Shown here in pieces: positions 1 to 5,576 of a stretch of DNA of 5,576 bases. Made by a program: the position numbers and the translations under genes. The notes below the pieces were generated by a model that did not search any database, was not told the origin of the DNA, and saw only the letters and a list, made by a program, of their open reading frames with translations. The DNA is from Anaerolineales bacterium UBA6663. Lineage in GTDB: Bacteria; Chloroflexota; Anaerolineae; Anaerolineales; UBA6663. Within the stretch, counting starts at the first letter, position 1, and each line of letters starts with the position of its first letter. The stretch lies in NCBI GenBank assembly GCA_002455335.1, contig DKKP01000178.1, positions 1 through 5,576 of the forward strand. Reading direction: 5' to 3'.

Positions 1-15
1 CGGGGCATCGCCCCG
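1..15. repeat. Short perfect hairpin at the left edge, after the last gene
   Basis: Positions 1-6 (CGGGGC) pair with 10-15 (GCCCCG) around a 3-nt loop. The stem may extend past the edge. It lies 25 nt after the beta-subunit stop, where a terminator could sit, but no T-run can be seen because the window ends. It could equally be chance in GC-rich DNA, or overlap the start of a following gene (a minus-strand ATG lies within it). Confidence 0.4.
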
Positions 16-40
16 CGCCTCTGTGCTTCGCCGATCCTTC

Positions 41-433
41 TCAACCAGCCAGCGTCAGGACCTTGGAATCGCCGCCCCAAAACCCGCCTGGCACGTACGA
101 GATCTTCATGTGTTGGCGCAGCTCGACCTTGTGTTCGCCGGGTTGCAGGCCGCCGGGCTTTGCGACAGTCACGACGCCGACGTCGCCGAACTCCCACTTC
201 GCCACGGCTTCGTCCTCGAAGCTTGTGAACGGGAAGGTCTTGCCCCGTAGCGTCACGGTCATCGCCTCGGCCGGCACGCGTTCGCCATCCACGGTGAGCT
301 CGGTGGCGCCCACAAGCGAGAGCACAACGCCGCGATAGTAGGGCAGGCGCAGGCCCAGCTGGTAGCCTGTAACCTTGCCGCCTTCTTCAACGTTCTTGAA
401 CGCCTCGCCGACGATCAGATATTTGTCGTACAT
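41..433 (-). CDS. Putative C-glycoside deglycosidase beta subunit (DUF6379/CGDB-like, CarC-like)
   Basis: Complete 130-aa protein, a typical length for the small beta subunit of C-glycoside deglycosidases (DUF6379, renamed CGDB). It begins MYDKYLIVGEAFKNV and continues with GYQLGLRLPYYRGVVLSLV (24-41), then GATELTVDGERVP (42-54), FTSFEDEAVAKWEFGD (69-84), KPGGLQPGEHKVEL (92-105) and ISYVPGGFWGG (111-121). Alternating hydrophobic strands and few helices suggest a beta-sandwich. In characterised enzymes the beta subunit assembles with the TIM-barrel alpha subunit and contributes to the active site; it has no independent activity. It has no signal peptide or membrane segment. The position 16 nt after the alpha-subunit gene, with a perfect SD, fits fixed-ratio production. 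The family assignment is from recognition of sequence features plus pairing, not from a database search. Confidence 0.8.
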   Translation of the reverse strand: MYDKYLIVGEAFKNVEEGGKVTGYQLGLRLPYYRGVVLSLVGATELTVDGERVPAEAMTVTLRGKTFPFTSFEDEAVAKWEFGDVGVVTVAKPGGLQPGEHKVELRQHMKISYVPGGFWGGDSKVLTLAG

Positions 434-439
434 GATGGT

Positions 440-445
440 CCTCCT
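440..445 (-). promoter_or_regulatory. Ribosome binding site of the deglycosidase beta-subunit gene
   Basis: Perfect AGGAGG on the minus strand, 6 nt before the ATG at 433, within the 16-nt gap after the alpha-subunit stop. It rules out the longer frame starting at 526, whose first 31 codons overlap the alpha-subunit gene. Confidence 0.85.
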
Positions 446-449
446 GGCC

Positions 450-1466
450 TTACGCCTCGCCCAATAGGCGCTTGAGCATGGCCTGATGCTGTCCGACTTG
501 CGCCGCGCTGTCCACGACAAAGGCATCCTGGATCCAACGGTTGCCCTCGTACTCGGTGTCGATGTAGCCGTCGTAGCCGCCTTCGATCAAGATCGGCACG
601 ATCTCTTCGTACGGGATGCTGAACTCGCGGCCCTCAGGCAGCATGTCGTAGCACTTGCCGTGGACGTGCTTGACGTACGGCACGTACTCCTTGAGCAGGG
701 CCGGATCGCCGTAGATCGCGTGCGTGGCCATCATGACCCAGAAGATGTCCTGCTCACGCCCGCCCATCGACAGGACCAACTCGGGCAACGCCTTGTTGGC
801 GACGCCGAGCTGCCGCGTGCTGGGCAGCGTGCGGGTGTTGTAGGCGTTGACCAGGTACTCGACGATCTCGGGCTTGACGCCCTCGCGCAGCAGGCGCTCG
901 CTGCCGACGCGTGGCTGGACCTTTGTGAAGACGCCCATGTCGAGCGTAAAGCACAGCGACGGCGACTGCACCCGGTTGAACATCTCGATCAGCCGCTGTT
1001 CATGAGGGCTGTCGAAATAGCTCGGCGCGTGAATCTCGAGCGCCAGCTTGACGTTGTGCTTCTCGGCGGTCGGGGCGAGCCGCTCGAGGAGCTCTGGCTC
1101 GACGTCGTGGATGACGCGGATCACCGTGCAGCCGAGTTTGTGGGCGTTCTTGATGTCGAGGACCACAGACTCGTACCGCTCCTCGTCGGTCATCGTTCGG
1201 CCCTTGTACTTGTTCCAGTCCAGGAACATATCAAGGCAGACCGGCGTCCGGCCGTACTTGTCCATCCAACCGTGCCATTGCTTCACGAAAGCGTCCGAGA
1301 CGTTGGGGTATTCCGGGATCATCTGGTCGCCGATGATCTCGATCCCGGGGATGTCCAGTTTCGCGCAGGTGGCGATGATGTCCTCAAGCGACATCTTGTG
1401 GAGGAAATACTCCTCCTGGAAGCTGTACAGGCTCACGCCGCGTTTGATCGAATGTGTGGTTGCCAT
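450..1466 (-). CDS. Putative C-glycoside deglycosidase alpha subunit (TIM-barrel, CarB/DfgA-like)
   Basis: Complete 338-aa xylose isomerase-like TIM-barrel protein. The N-terminus KRGVSLYSFQEEYF (8-21) with MSLEDII (25-31), GIEIIGDQMIPEYPN (41-55), WHGWMDKYG (64-72) and CLDMFLD (77-83) matches, from memory, the alpha subunits of C-glycoside deglycosidases. These cleave the C-C bond between sugar and aglycone in 3-oxo-C-glycosides by elimination, using a divalent metal such as Mn2+. Candidate metal ligands are Glu144 (LEIH), Asp176 (TLDMG), His267 or His269 (KHVHGK) and Glu305 (DTEYEG). A segment of about 60 residues between 181 and 240 is longer than in simple isomerases. No signal peptide is visible, so it is cytoplasmic. 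The beta-subunit gene follows after 16 nt, which is the strongest support; a generic sugar isomerase would not normally have this partner. An oxidoreductase making the 3-oxo substrate is expected but is not in the window. An alternative is a related lyase acting on O-glycosides. Confidence 0.8.
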   Translation of the reverse strand: MATTHSIKRGVSLYSFQEEYFLHKMSLEDIIATCAKLDIPGIEIIGDQMIPEYPNVSDAFVKQWHGWMDKYGRTPVCLDMFLDWNKYKGRTMTDEERYESVVLDIKNAHKLGCTVIRVIHDVEPELLERLAPTAEKHNVKLALEIHAPSYFDSPHEQRLIEMFNRVQSPSLCFTLDMGVFTKVQPRVGSERLLREGVKPEIVEYLVNAYNTRTLPSTRQLGVANKALPELVLSMGGREQDIFWVMMATHAIYGDPALLKEYVPYVKHVHGKCYDMLPEGREFSIPYEEIVPILIEGGYDGYIDTEYEGNRWIQDAFVVDSAAQVGQHQAMLKRLLGEA

Positions 1467-1472
1467 CCAATG

Positions 1473-1477
1473 CCTCC
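1473..1477 (-). promoter_or_regulatory. Ribosome binding site of the deglycosidase alpha-subunit gene
   Basis: GGAGG on the minus strand, 6 nt before the ATG at 1466. It favours this start over in-frame candidates at 1487 and 1484, which lie upstream of the SD and would add MMVWRHW, unlike the family start. Confidence 0.8.
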
Positions 1478-1490
1478 AAACCATCAAGCC

Positions 1491-1548
1491 AGAAACAGGG
1501 CCAGCCCGCAGGGCGGAGGAGCCCCAGCCGCGGGCTGGCCCCGTTTCT
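1491..1548. repeat. Strong intergenic inverted repeat (hairpin) between the two TIM-barrel genes
   Basis: The arms at 1491-1509 and 1530-1548 are complementary over 19 positions with one mismatch (position 1497 against 1542). That mismatch becomes a G-U pair in the minus-strand transcript. The 20-nt spacer (1510-1529) holds a further short pair, GGGC (1511-1514) with GCCC (1521-1524). No T-run follows either arm on either strand, so it is not a standard intrinsic terminator. It lies just after the stop of the 283-aa gene and ends about 14 nt before the next gene's SD. It could act as an mRNA stability, processing or attenuation element, or be a copy of a dispersed REP-like palindrome. The structure is seen directly; the role is unknown. 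Confidence 0.85.
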
Positions 1549-1572
1549 GACGGTGTCTTCGGTCGCAGGAAC

Positions 1573-2424
1573 TCAGTTCTCGGCCAGGAGCTTTGTCAGA
1601 TTGACGTAGCTGACGGCCACGCTCTCGATTTCGGGCAGGGCGGTCACATCCTGCTCGACAAAGACGTACCGCGCGTCGTTGTAGGTGCGGGCCGCCTTGA
1701 GATAGCTTGCGATGGGCAGCACGCCCGTGCCGATCTCGCCGAACTGATCAGGCGATTGCAGTGGCCAGAGCACGTCGATCGTGATCGGCGTGTCATAGCC
1801 GTACTTCTCGAACAGGTTCACCGGTGACGCCGCGGCCGGCATATCTTTCTGATGGATCAGGTCGCAGCGTTTGCCGAGTTTCTTCAACCAGTACACCGGG
1901 TCCTGCCCGCCGCGCACCGCCCAAAACGTGTCGAACTCGAACTTGACAAGGGCCGGGTCGAGGCGCTCGATCAACAGGTCGTAGGCCGACTTGTCGCCAA
2001 AGACCTGGAACTCCTCGAAATGGTTGTGGTAGTAGAGCTGGACGCCGCCCTGCTTCGTGACCTCGGCGTACTGGTTGAACGCCTCGCAGAAGGCCTTGAC
2101 CTCGTCCTGGTTCTGCCAGAACGCGATCGCGCAACCAAGGCTATCGGCGCCGGCGGCGTTCAGGTCGTCGACGATCGCCGCAAGGCTCATGTCGGGCGTG
2201 GGCACGAAGTGACAGCTCACGGCGCGCAGGCCGCTCGCGTCAAGGAGTTTGCGCACATCCGGGCCGCGCATGTCCTTGCCGAACACAAGGCCGCTGGGCG
2301 TGACCGAGCAGATCAACTCCACGTTCTTGTAGCCGGCCGCCGCGACTTTATCGAGCGTGCCGGCATAGTCTTCCTGCAGGCTGTTCCGGACTGACCAGAG
2401 CTGCAAGCCAAGCGAGAGTGTCAT
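1573..2424 (-). CDS. Sugar phosphate isomerase/epimerase-like TIM-barrel protein
   Basis: Complete 283-aa protein, a usual length for the xylose isomerase-like TIM-barrel superfamily (AP endonuclease 2 domain, PF01261). It starts directly with strand 1 (LGLQLWSVR, 5-13), followed by the helix DYAGTLDKVAAAGY and NVEL (34-37). The characteristic YYHNHFEEF is at 131-139, KFEFDTFW at 161-168, HQKDM at 191-195, EIGTG at 230-234 and FVEQD at 255-259. Candidate metal or catalytic residues are His133/His135, Asp165, His191 and Glu257. No signal peptide is visible, so it is probably cytoplasmic. Members of this group include isomerases, epimerases and, in 3-keto-glycoside pathways, lyases or hydratases. 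The adjacent C-glycoside deglycosidase-like genes make a role in processing the keto-sugar product or a 3-keto-glycoside plausible. The fold is secure; the exact reaction is inferred from context only. Confidence 0.9.
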   Translation of the reverse strand: MTLSLGLQLWSVRNSLQEDYAGTLDKVAAAGYKNVELICSVTPSGLVFGKDMRGPDVRKLLDASGLRAVSCHFVPTPDMSLAAIVDDLNAAGADSLGCAIAFWQNQDEVKAFCEAFNQYAEVTKQGGVQLYYHNHFEEFQVFGDKSAYDLLIERLDPALVKFEFDTFWAVRGGQDPVYWLKKLGKRCDLIHQKDMPAAASPVNLFEKYGYDTPITIDVLWPLQSPDQFGEIGTGVLPIASYLKAARTYNDARYVFVEQDVTALPEIESVAVSYVNLTKLLAEN

Positions 2425-2432
2425 GATGGCGT

Positions 2433-2438
2433 TCTCCT
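2433..2438 (-). promoter_or_regulatory. Ribosome binding site of the 283-aa TIM-barrel gene
   Basis: AGGAGA on the minus strand, 8 nt before the ATG at 2424. It overlaps the TAG stop of the DppF-type ATPase, consistent with coupled translation of the transporter and catabolic genes. Confidence 0.75.
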
Positions 2439-3441
2439 ACGCATAGAGATGGCACCGGGCCCAATGGTCCGGCGCGAGGTTGGTTTTGGCCGGCATGATC
2501 TGTCGGCATACATCCTTGACGTGCGGGCAGCGCGCCGCGAACGGACAGCCGGGCGGCGGGTCGATCAGCGACGGCACCTCACCGCGCGCCTGCACCGTCT
2601 TGGTGGTCAGCCCGGCCTGCGGGTTCGGGACTGCGGCGAGCAGGAGCTGAGTGTAGGGATGCTGCGGGTTCTCCATCAGCTCGGTGCTCTCGCCGCTCTC
2701 GACCACGTGCCCGGCGTACATCACCATCGTCCGGTCGCCGATGTAGCGCGCGCTGGCCAGGTCGTGTGTGATGTACAGGAACCCGATCCCGCGCTCCTCT
2801 TTCAGGCGCTGCATCAGGTTGAGCACGCCCATGCGGATCGAGACGTCGAGCATCGAGATCGGCTCGTCGGCCAGGATGAGCTCGGGCTCGACCGCCAGCG
2901 CGCGCGCGATCGCCACGCGCTGCCGCTGGCCGCCGGAGAGCTCGAACGGGAATTTCTCGGCCATCTCCTCGGGCGGGTTGAGGCCGGCCGTCGCCAGCAG
3001 CTCATGCACCTTCTCGCGCACTTGCTTGCCGCTGGCGCGTTTGTGGATCAGCAGCGGCCGCTCGAGCTGATAGCCGATCGAGTGGTTCGGGCTGAGCGAG
3101 CTGAACGGATCCTGGAAGATCATCTGCACCCGACGACGGAAGTCGAGCGAAGCCTTGCGCGGCTCTGACTTCAACACGTCGACGCCGTCGAGCAGGATCT
3201 CGCCCGCCGTCGGCTGGAGCAGGCGGATGATCACGCGGGCCGTGGTCGACTTGCCGCTGCCCGACTCGCCGACCAACGCGACCACCTGGCCGCGCGCGAC
3301 CGAGAAGGAGACGTCGTTGAGCGCATGCACGTGCTTGGGCTTCACGAGCCCACCGACCGGGAAGCGCTTGACAAGACCGCGCACCTCGAGCATCGGCTCG
3401 GTAGCGGGTTGGAGGGCTTGATCGGGATGTGTGTTGGACAT
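2437..3441 (-). CDS. DppF/OppF-type ABC transporter ATP-binding protein
   Basis: Complete 334-aa ATPase, partner of the preceding DppD-type subunit. Walker A GESGSGKST is at 58-66, the Q-loop glutamine in IFQDPFSSLSP at 110, the signature LSGGQRQR at 168-175, Walker B LILADEP at 188-194 with Glu193, LDVS at 198-201, and the H-loop His at 226. The C-terminal extension PPGCPFAARCPHVKDVC carries Cys299, Cys305 and Cys312, with Cys330 in WARCH near the end. This is the full four-cysteine pattern of the family, associated in some Dpp ATPases with an iron-sulfur cluster. ISMLDVS replaces the more common TSALDVS. The start at 3441 is set by a perfect SD. It ends in TAG, 12 nt before the first sugar-enzyme gene, so the transport and catabolic parts are very likely on one transcript. 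Confidence 0.96.
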   Translation of the reverse strand: MSNTHPDQALQPATEPMLEVRGLVKRFPVGGLVKPKHVHALNDVSFSVARGQVVALVGESGSGKSTTARVIIRLLQPTAGEILLDGVDVLKSEPRKASLDFRRRVQMIFQDPFSSLSPNHSIGYQLERPLLIHKRASGKQVREKVHELLATAGLNPPEEMAEKFPFELSGGQRQRVAIARALAVEPELILADEPISMLDVSIRMGVLNLMQRLKEERGIGFLYITHDLASARYIGDRTMVMYAGHVVESGESTELMENPQHPYTQLLLAAVPNPQAGLTTKTVQARGEVPSLIDPPPGCPFAARCPHVKDVCRQIMPAKTNLAPDHWARCHLYA

Positions 3442-3447
3442 GGCGAT

Positions 3448-3453
3448 CCTCCT
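3448..3453 (-). promoter_or_regulatory. Ribosome binding site of the DppF-type ATPase
   Basis: Perfect AGGAGG on the minus strand, 6 nt before the ATG at 3441. Its first base is the last base of the upstream ATPase's TGA stop. It decides the start: a 49-codon longer frame beginning at 3588 runs through the upstream coding region and lacks family similarity there. Confidence 0.85.
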
Positions 3454-4496
3454 CAGCCCTTTGCGCCGGTCGGCAACGGCATGCCGGCGTGAACGGCCAC
3501 CCAGTGCCCGGGCAACACCTCTTCGAAGCGCGGCGCGGTCACTGTCTCGATCGGCTGACACTTCGTACAACGCGGATGGAATCGGCACCCGGGCGGCGGC
3601 GTGATCAGGTTGGGCGGCGATCCCGGAATGCCCGTCAACCGCCTGCGCTCGCCCGTGATCGACGGGAACGAGGTGAGCAGCCCTTGCGTGTACGGGTGGA
3701 TCGGGTTGTTGAAGATCTCGCCGGCGGGGGCCATCTCCACCAGGTCGCCCGCGTACATGATCCCGATCCGATCCGAGAACTCGACCATCAGCGACAGGTC
3801 GTGGGTGATGAACAGGATCGAGAAGCCGAGCTGCTCTTGAAGCTGCTCGATCTGCTGGAGGATGTCCTTCTGCACGACCACGTCGAGGGCAGTGGTGGGC
3901 TCGTCCATGATCAGCAGCGAGGGTTTGAGCGCCAGGGCCATGGCGATGACGGCGCGCTGGCGCATGCCGCCCGAAAGCTCGTGCGGGTAGGCGTCGAGCC
4001 GGCGCTTGTCGATGTTGACGATGTCGAACAGCTCGGCGGCGCGGTCGCGGGCCTGTTGCCGGTTGACCTTCCAGTGCTTCATCACGGTGTCGCAGATCTG
4101 GTCCGAGATCCGCACGACTGGGTTGAGCGAGTTCATCGCACTTTGGAAGACCATCGAGACCTCGGCCCAGCGGAACGACTCGAGCGAGTAGCTCGGCCCG
4201 CCGGCGGTCGAGGGCTTCACCTCGTCCCCAAGCTCGAGCACGTCTGTGCCCTTGTACAGGATCTGGCCGCCCGTGACCACGGCTGGCGGCCGCAGCACGC
4301 GCAGGATCGTGTGCGCGATGGTCGACTTGCCGCAGCCCGACTCGCCGGCCAGGCCGAAGACCTCGCCGCGGCCGATGGTGAACGACACGCCGTCCACGGC
4401 CTGCACCGGGCCGCGTGGGGTCAGGTACTCGACGTAGAGGTCGCGAATGTCAAGGACGACATCCGTCTGTGTGGAGGGGGTGGGATTAATGTCCAC
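3453..4496 (-). CDS. DppD/OppD-type ABC transporter ATP-binding protein
   Basis: Complete 347-aa cytoplasmic ATPase powering the importer. Walker [10 protein letters not shown] is at 51-59, the Q-loop glutamine in VFQ at about 118, the ABC signature LSGGMRQR at 174-181, Walker B LLIMDEP at 194-200 with catalytic Glu199, the D-loop ALDV at about 203-206, and the H-loop histidine at 232. The C-terminal oligopeptide-transporter extension ([10 protein letters not shown] at 301-310) is present, separating it from generic ABC ATPases. Oddities: the segment between the first beta-sheet region and the Q-loop (about 87-110) is roughly 10 residues longer than in E. coli-type DppD. The C-terminal Cys pattern is degenerate, with Cys304, 310 and 313 but Val335 where the last Cys normally stands. 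The start is GTG at 4496, within the end of the permease gene and with no obvious SD, so translational coupling is likely. It pairs with the ATPase 11 nt downstream. Confidence 0.95.
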   Translation of the reverse strand: MDINPTPSTQTDVVLDIRDLYVEYLTPRGPVQAVDGVSFTIGRGEVFGLAGESGCGKSTIAHTILRVLRPPAVVTGGQILYKGTDVLELGDEVKPSTAGGPSYSLESFRWAEVSMVFQSAMNSLNPVVRISDQICDTVMKHWKVNRQQARDRAAELFDIVNIDKRRLDAYPHELSGGMRQRAVIAMALALKPSLLIMDEPTTALDVVVQKDILQQIEQLQEQLGFSILFITHDLSLMVEFSDRIGIMYAGDLVEMAPAGEIFNNPIHPYTQGLLTSFPSITGERRRLTGIPGSPPNLITPPPGCRFHPRCTKCQPIETVTAPRFEEVLPGHWVAVHAGMPLPTGAKG

Positions 4497-5472
4497 GGCG
4501 GATCACCGGCGTCGCGCGGACGCGCTCGAGTTTGGTGCCCTTGAGGGCTTTGCGGAGTTCGCGTTCGGCGCGCAAACGCGGGTTCGTGATCTCGTCCATG
4601 CCGAAGTTGATCCAGGCCAGCCCGAGCGCCGAGAGCGCCACGAGGAACCCGGAGGGCACGAACACCCACCACGCGCCGAGCAGGAGCGAGTTGCCGTTCT
4701 GAGCGTAGAACAGGTTGGTGCCCCAGCTGACGTCCTCCATGTTGGTCAGCCCAAGGAAGGCCAACGCCGTGGATGACGCGATGCCGTAGATCGACATGCC
4801 GATGAAGCCGCCCACGATCAGGTTGATCATGTTGGGCAGGATCTGGCGGAAGATGATCGTCAGGTTGCCCTCGCCGGCCACGATGGCGGCGGCCACGTAG
4901 TCCTTCTCGCGCAGCGACAGGGTCACGGCGCGGATGATCCGGGCGTTGAACGCCCAGCCCGTGATCGCGAGCGTGAAGATCACGGTGGCCGTGCTCGGTC
5001 TGAGATACGCGGCCAGCAGGATCAGCAGCGGCAGCCCCGGGATGACCAGGAAAAGGTTCATGATCAACACAAGGATGTCGTCAAGCAGGCCGCCGAAGTA
5101 CCCGGCGATCATGCCGACCGTCGTGGCGATCAACATGCCCAGCGCCGCCGTGCCAAAGCCGATCGCCAGCGACACCCGCGCCCCCCAGACGACAAGCGCG
5201 AACTCGTTGCGGCCAAGCGGATCGACGCCAAGGATGAACTCGTCGCCGGGCTTCTGATTGGGTATGCCCACGAACTCGTTCGGGTCGCCCGGCGCGATCA
5301 ACGGCGCGAATACGCCCATCAAGACCAGGGCTGCCACGATGATCAGACCGATCCGCGCCTGCGGATGGCTGATGATGATCGAAACCCACTGGAAACGCCG
5401 ACGCCAATCGACCCGCTGGGGCTTCTGTGGCGCACCGAGGATCGGTTGCGTGGGTGCGGGTTGTTCAGCCAT
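4486..5472 (-). CDS. DppC/OppC-type ABC transporter permease
   Basis: Complete 328-aa inner-membrane permease, the second channel subunit of a dipeptide/oligopeptide-family importer. A cytoplasmic N-terminus of about 40 residues precedes TM1 (about 41-60). The family motif LGVDPLGRNEF lies at 81-91, followed by GARVSL at 97-102. Further helices lie at about 103-126, 131-155, 160-178, 217-240 and 268-290. The ATPase-docking EAA-type loop is at about 188-214 (REKDYVAAAIVAGE...RQILPN). GLTN...SWG (241-251) and the end NPRLRAE (297-303) are also typical. After that end there is a basic tail of about 25 residues rich in Arg and Lys, longer than in most DppC proteins. The start is ATG at 5472, set by the nearby SD; the stop overlaps the next gene by 11 nt. 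The protein family is clear. The substrate is not readable from it, but the neighbouring sugar enzymes suggest a glycoside or oligosaccharide rather than a peptide. Confidence 0.95.
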   Translation of the reverse strand: MAEQPAPTQPILGAPQKPQRVDWRRRFQWVSIIISHPQARIGLIIVAALVLMGVFAPLIAPGDPNEFVGIPNQKPGDEFILGVDPLGRNEFALVVWGARVSLAIGFGTAALGMLIATTVGMIAGYFGGLLDDILVLIMNLFLVIPGLPLLILLAAYLRPSTATVIFTLAITGWAFNARIIRAVTLSLREKDYVAAAIVAGEGNLTIIFRQILPNMINLIVGGFIGMSIYGIASSTALAFLGLTNMEDVSWGTNLFYAQNGNSLLLGAWWVFVPSGFLVALSALGLAWINFGMDEITNPRLRAERELRKALKGTKLERVRATPVIRRGH

Positions 5473-5479
5473 GTCCACG

Positions 5480-5486
5480 CTCCCTT
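5480..5486 (-). promoter_or_regulatory. Ribosome binding site of the DppC-type permease
   Basis: AAGGGAG read on the minus strand, 7 nt before the ATG at 5472. It starts at the last base of the upstream permease's stop codon. It supports the 5472 start over an in-frame start 21 codons earlier at 5535, which would lie inside the upstream permease gene. Confidence 0.75.
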
Positions 5487-5576
5487 CACTCAGCCCGAAC
5501 GCGCGGGTCGACCCGCGTGTACAGGATGTCGACAACGAAGTTGATCAGCAGCACGCCGACCGTGATCCCCAGAAAC
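5486..5576 (-). CDS. DppB/OppB-type ABC transporter permease, C-terminal end only
   Basis: Partial gene entering from the right edge; only the last 29 residues and the TGA stop are visible. The readable tail begins in a hydrophobic stretch (FLGITVGVLLINFVVDILY) and ends in TRVDPRVRAE. A final membrane helix followed by Y-x-x-x-DPR-x-R is the typical end of the first permease (DppB/OppB) of dipeptide/oligopeptide-family ABC importers. The position fits: it ends 13 nt before a DppC-type permease, and in this family the order is normally binding protein, B, C, D, F. Its role would be to form one half of the membrane channel. The call rests on a short tail plus gene order, so the family is fairly safe but the substrate is unknown. 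Confidence 0.85.
   Translation of the reverse strand, partial: FLGITVGVLLINFVVDILYTRVDPRVRAE

Noticed and set aside
450..1466. Plain xylose isomerase or inosose dehydratase-type annotation for the 338-aa protein
   Set aside because: The N-terminal signature, the long 181-240 segment and the adjacent DUF6379-like gene fit the deglycosidase alpha subunit better than a stand-alone isomerase.
1491..1548. Intrinsic terminator ending the transporter transcript
   Set aside because: The hairpin is strong, but neither side is followed by a T-run and the next gene starts soon after with a good SD. It is kept as an inverted repeat of unknown role.
486..1550. 354-codon open frame on the plus strand
   Set aside because: It lies antisense to the deglycosidase alpha-subunit gene. 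Its translation is rich in V, D, L, R and H without motifs, as is usual for the reverse of GC-rich genes.
3429..4544. 371-codon open frame on the plus strand
   Set aside because: It is the antisense shadow of the DppD-type ATPase, with low-complexity composition and no recognisable domain.
2437..5576. Literal dipeptide or nickel importer
   Set aside because: The family name does not fix the substrate. No peptidase or nickel-enzyme gene is present, and the downstream genes are sugar enzymes; substrate left open.

Overview
The window is a GC-rich bacterial segment in which every convincing gene lies on the minus strand, so it is read from right to left. Spacing is tight (11-16 nt gaps, one 11-nt overlap and one 106-nt gap) and most starts have a clear Shine-Dalgarno sequence, so this looks like one operon. 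The long plus-strand reading frames are GC-rich antisense shadows. The sequence does not fix the organism. High GC, strong SD motifs and the style of the transporter suggest a free-living Chloroflexota- or Actinomycetota-like bacterium, but that is inference only.

Transporter (5576 down to 2437): the C-terminal end of a DppB/OppB-type permease, a complete DppC/OppC-type permease, then two ATPases of the DppD and DppF types. These form the membrane and motor parts of a dipeptide/oligopeptide/nickel-family (PepT-type) ABC importer. The substrate-binding protein and most of the first permease would lie beyond the right edge. This transporter family also carries oligosaccharides and glycosides, and the downstream genes here are sugar enzymes rather than peptidases.

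Catabolic part (2424 down to 41): a sugar phosphate isomerase/epimerase-like TIM-barrel protein (283 aa); an intergenic gap with a strong 19-bp-arm hairpin; a second, larger TIM-barrel protein (338 aa); and a 130-aa beta-rich protein. The last two, 16 nt apart, look like the alpha and beta subunits of a C-glycoside deglycosidase. That enzyme cleaves the sugar-aglycone C-C bond of 3-oxo-C-glycosides (CarB/CarC and DfgA/DfgB type; beta subunit = DUF6379/CGDB family).

Working model: the ABC importer brings in a plant-derived glycoside, an oxidoreductase not in this window makes the 3-oxo form, the alpha/beta enzyme eliminates the aglycone, and the 283-aa TIM-barrel protein processes the released keto-sugar or a related 3-keto-glycoside. 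Physical linkage of the deglycosidase pair to an Opp/Dpp-type importer is the most interesting aspect. No RNA genes, mobile elements or CRISPR arrays were seen, and no stretch over 300 bases lacks a gene.
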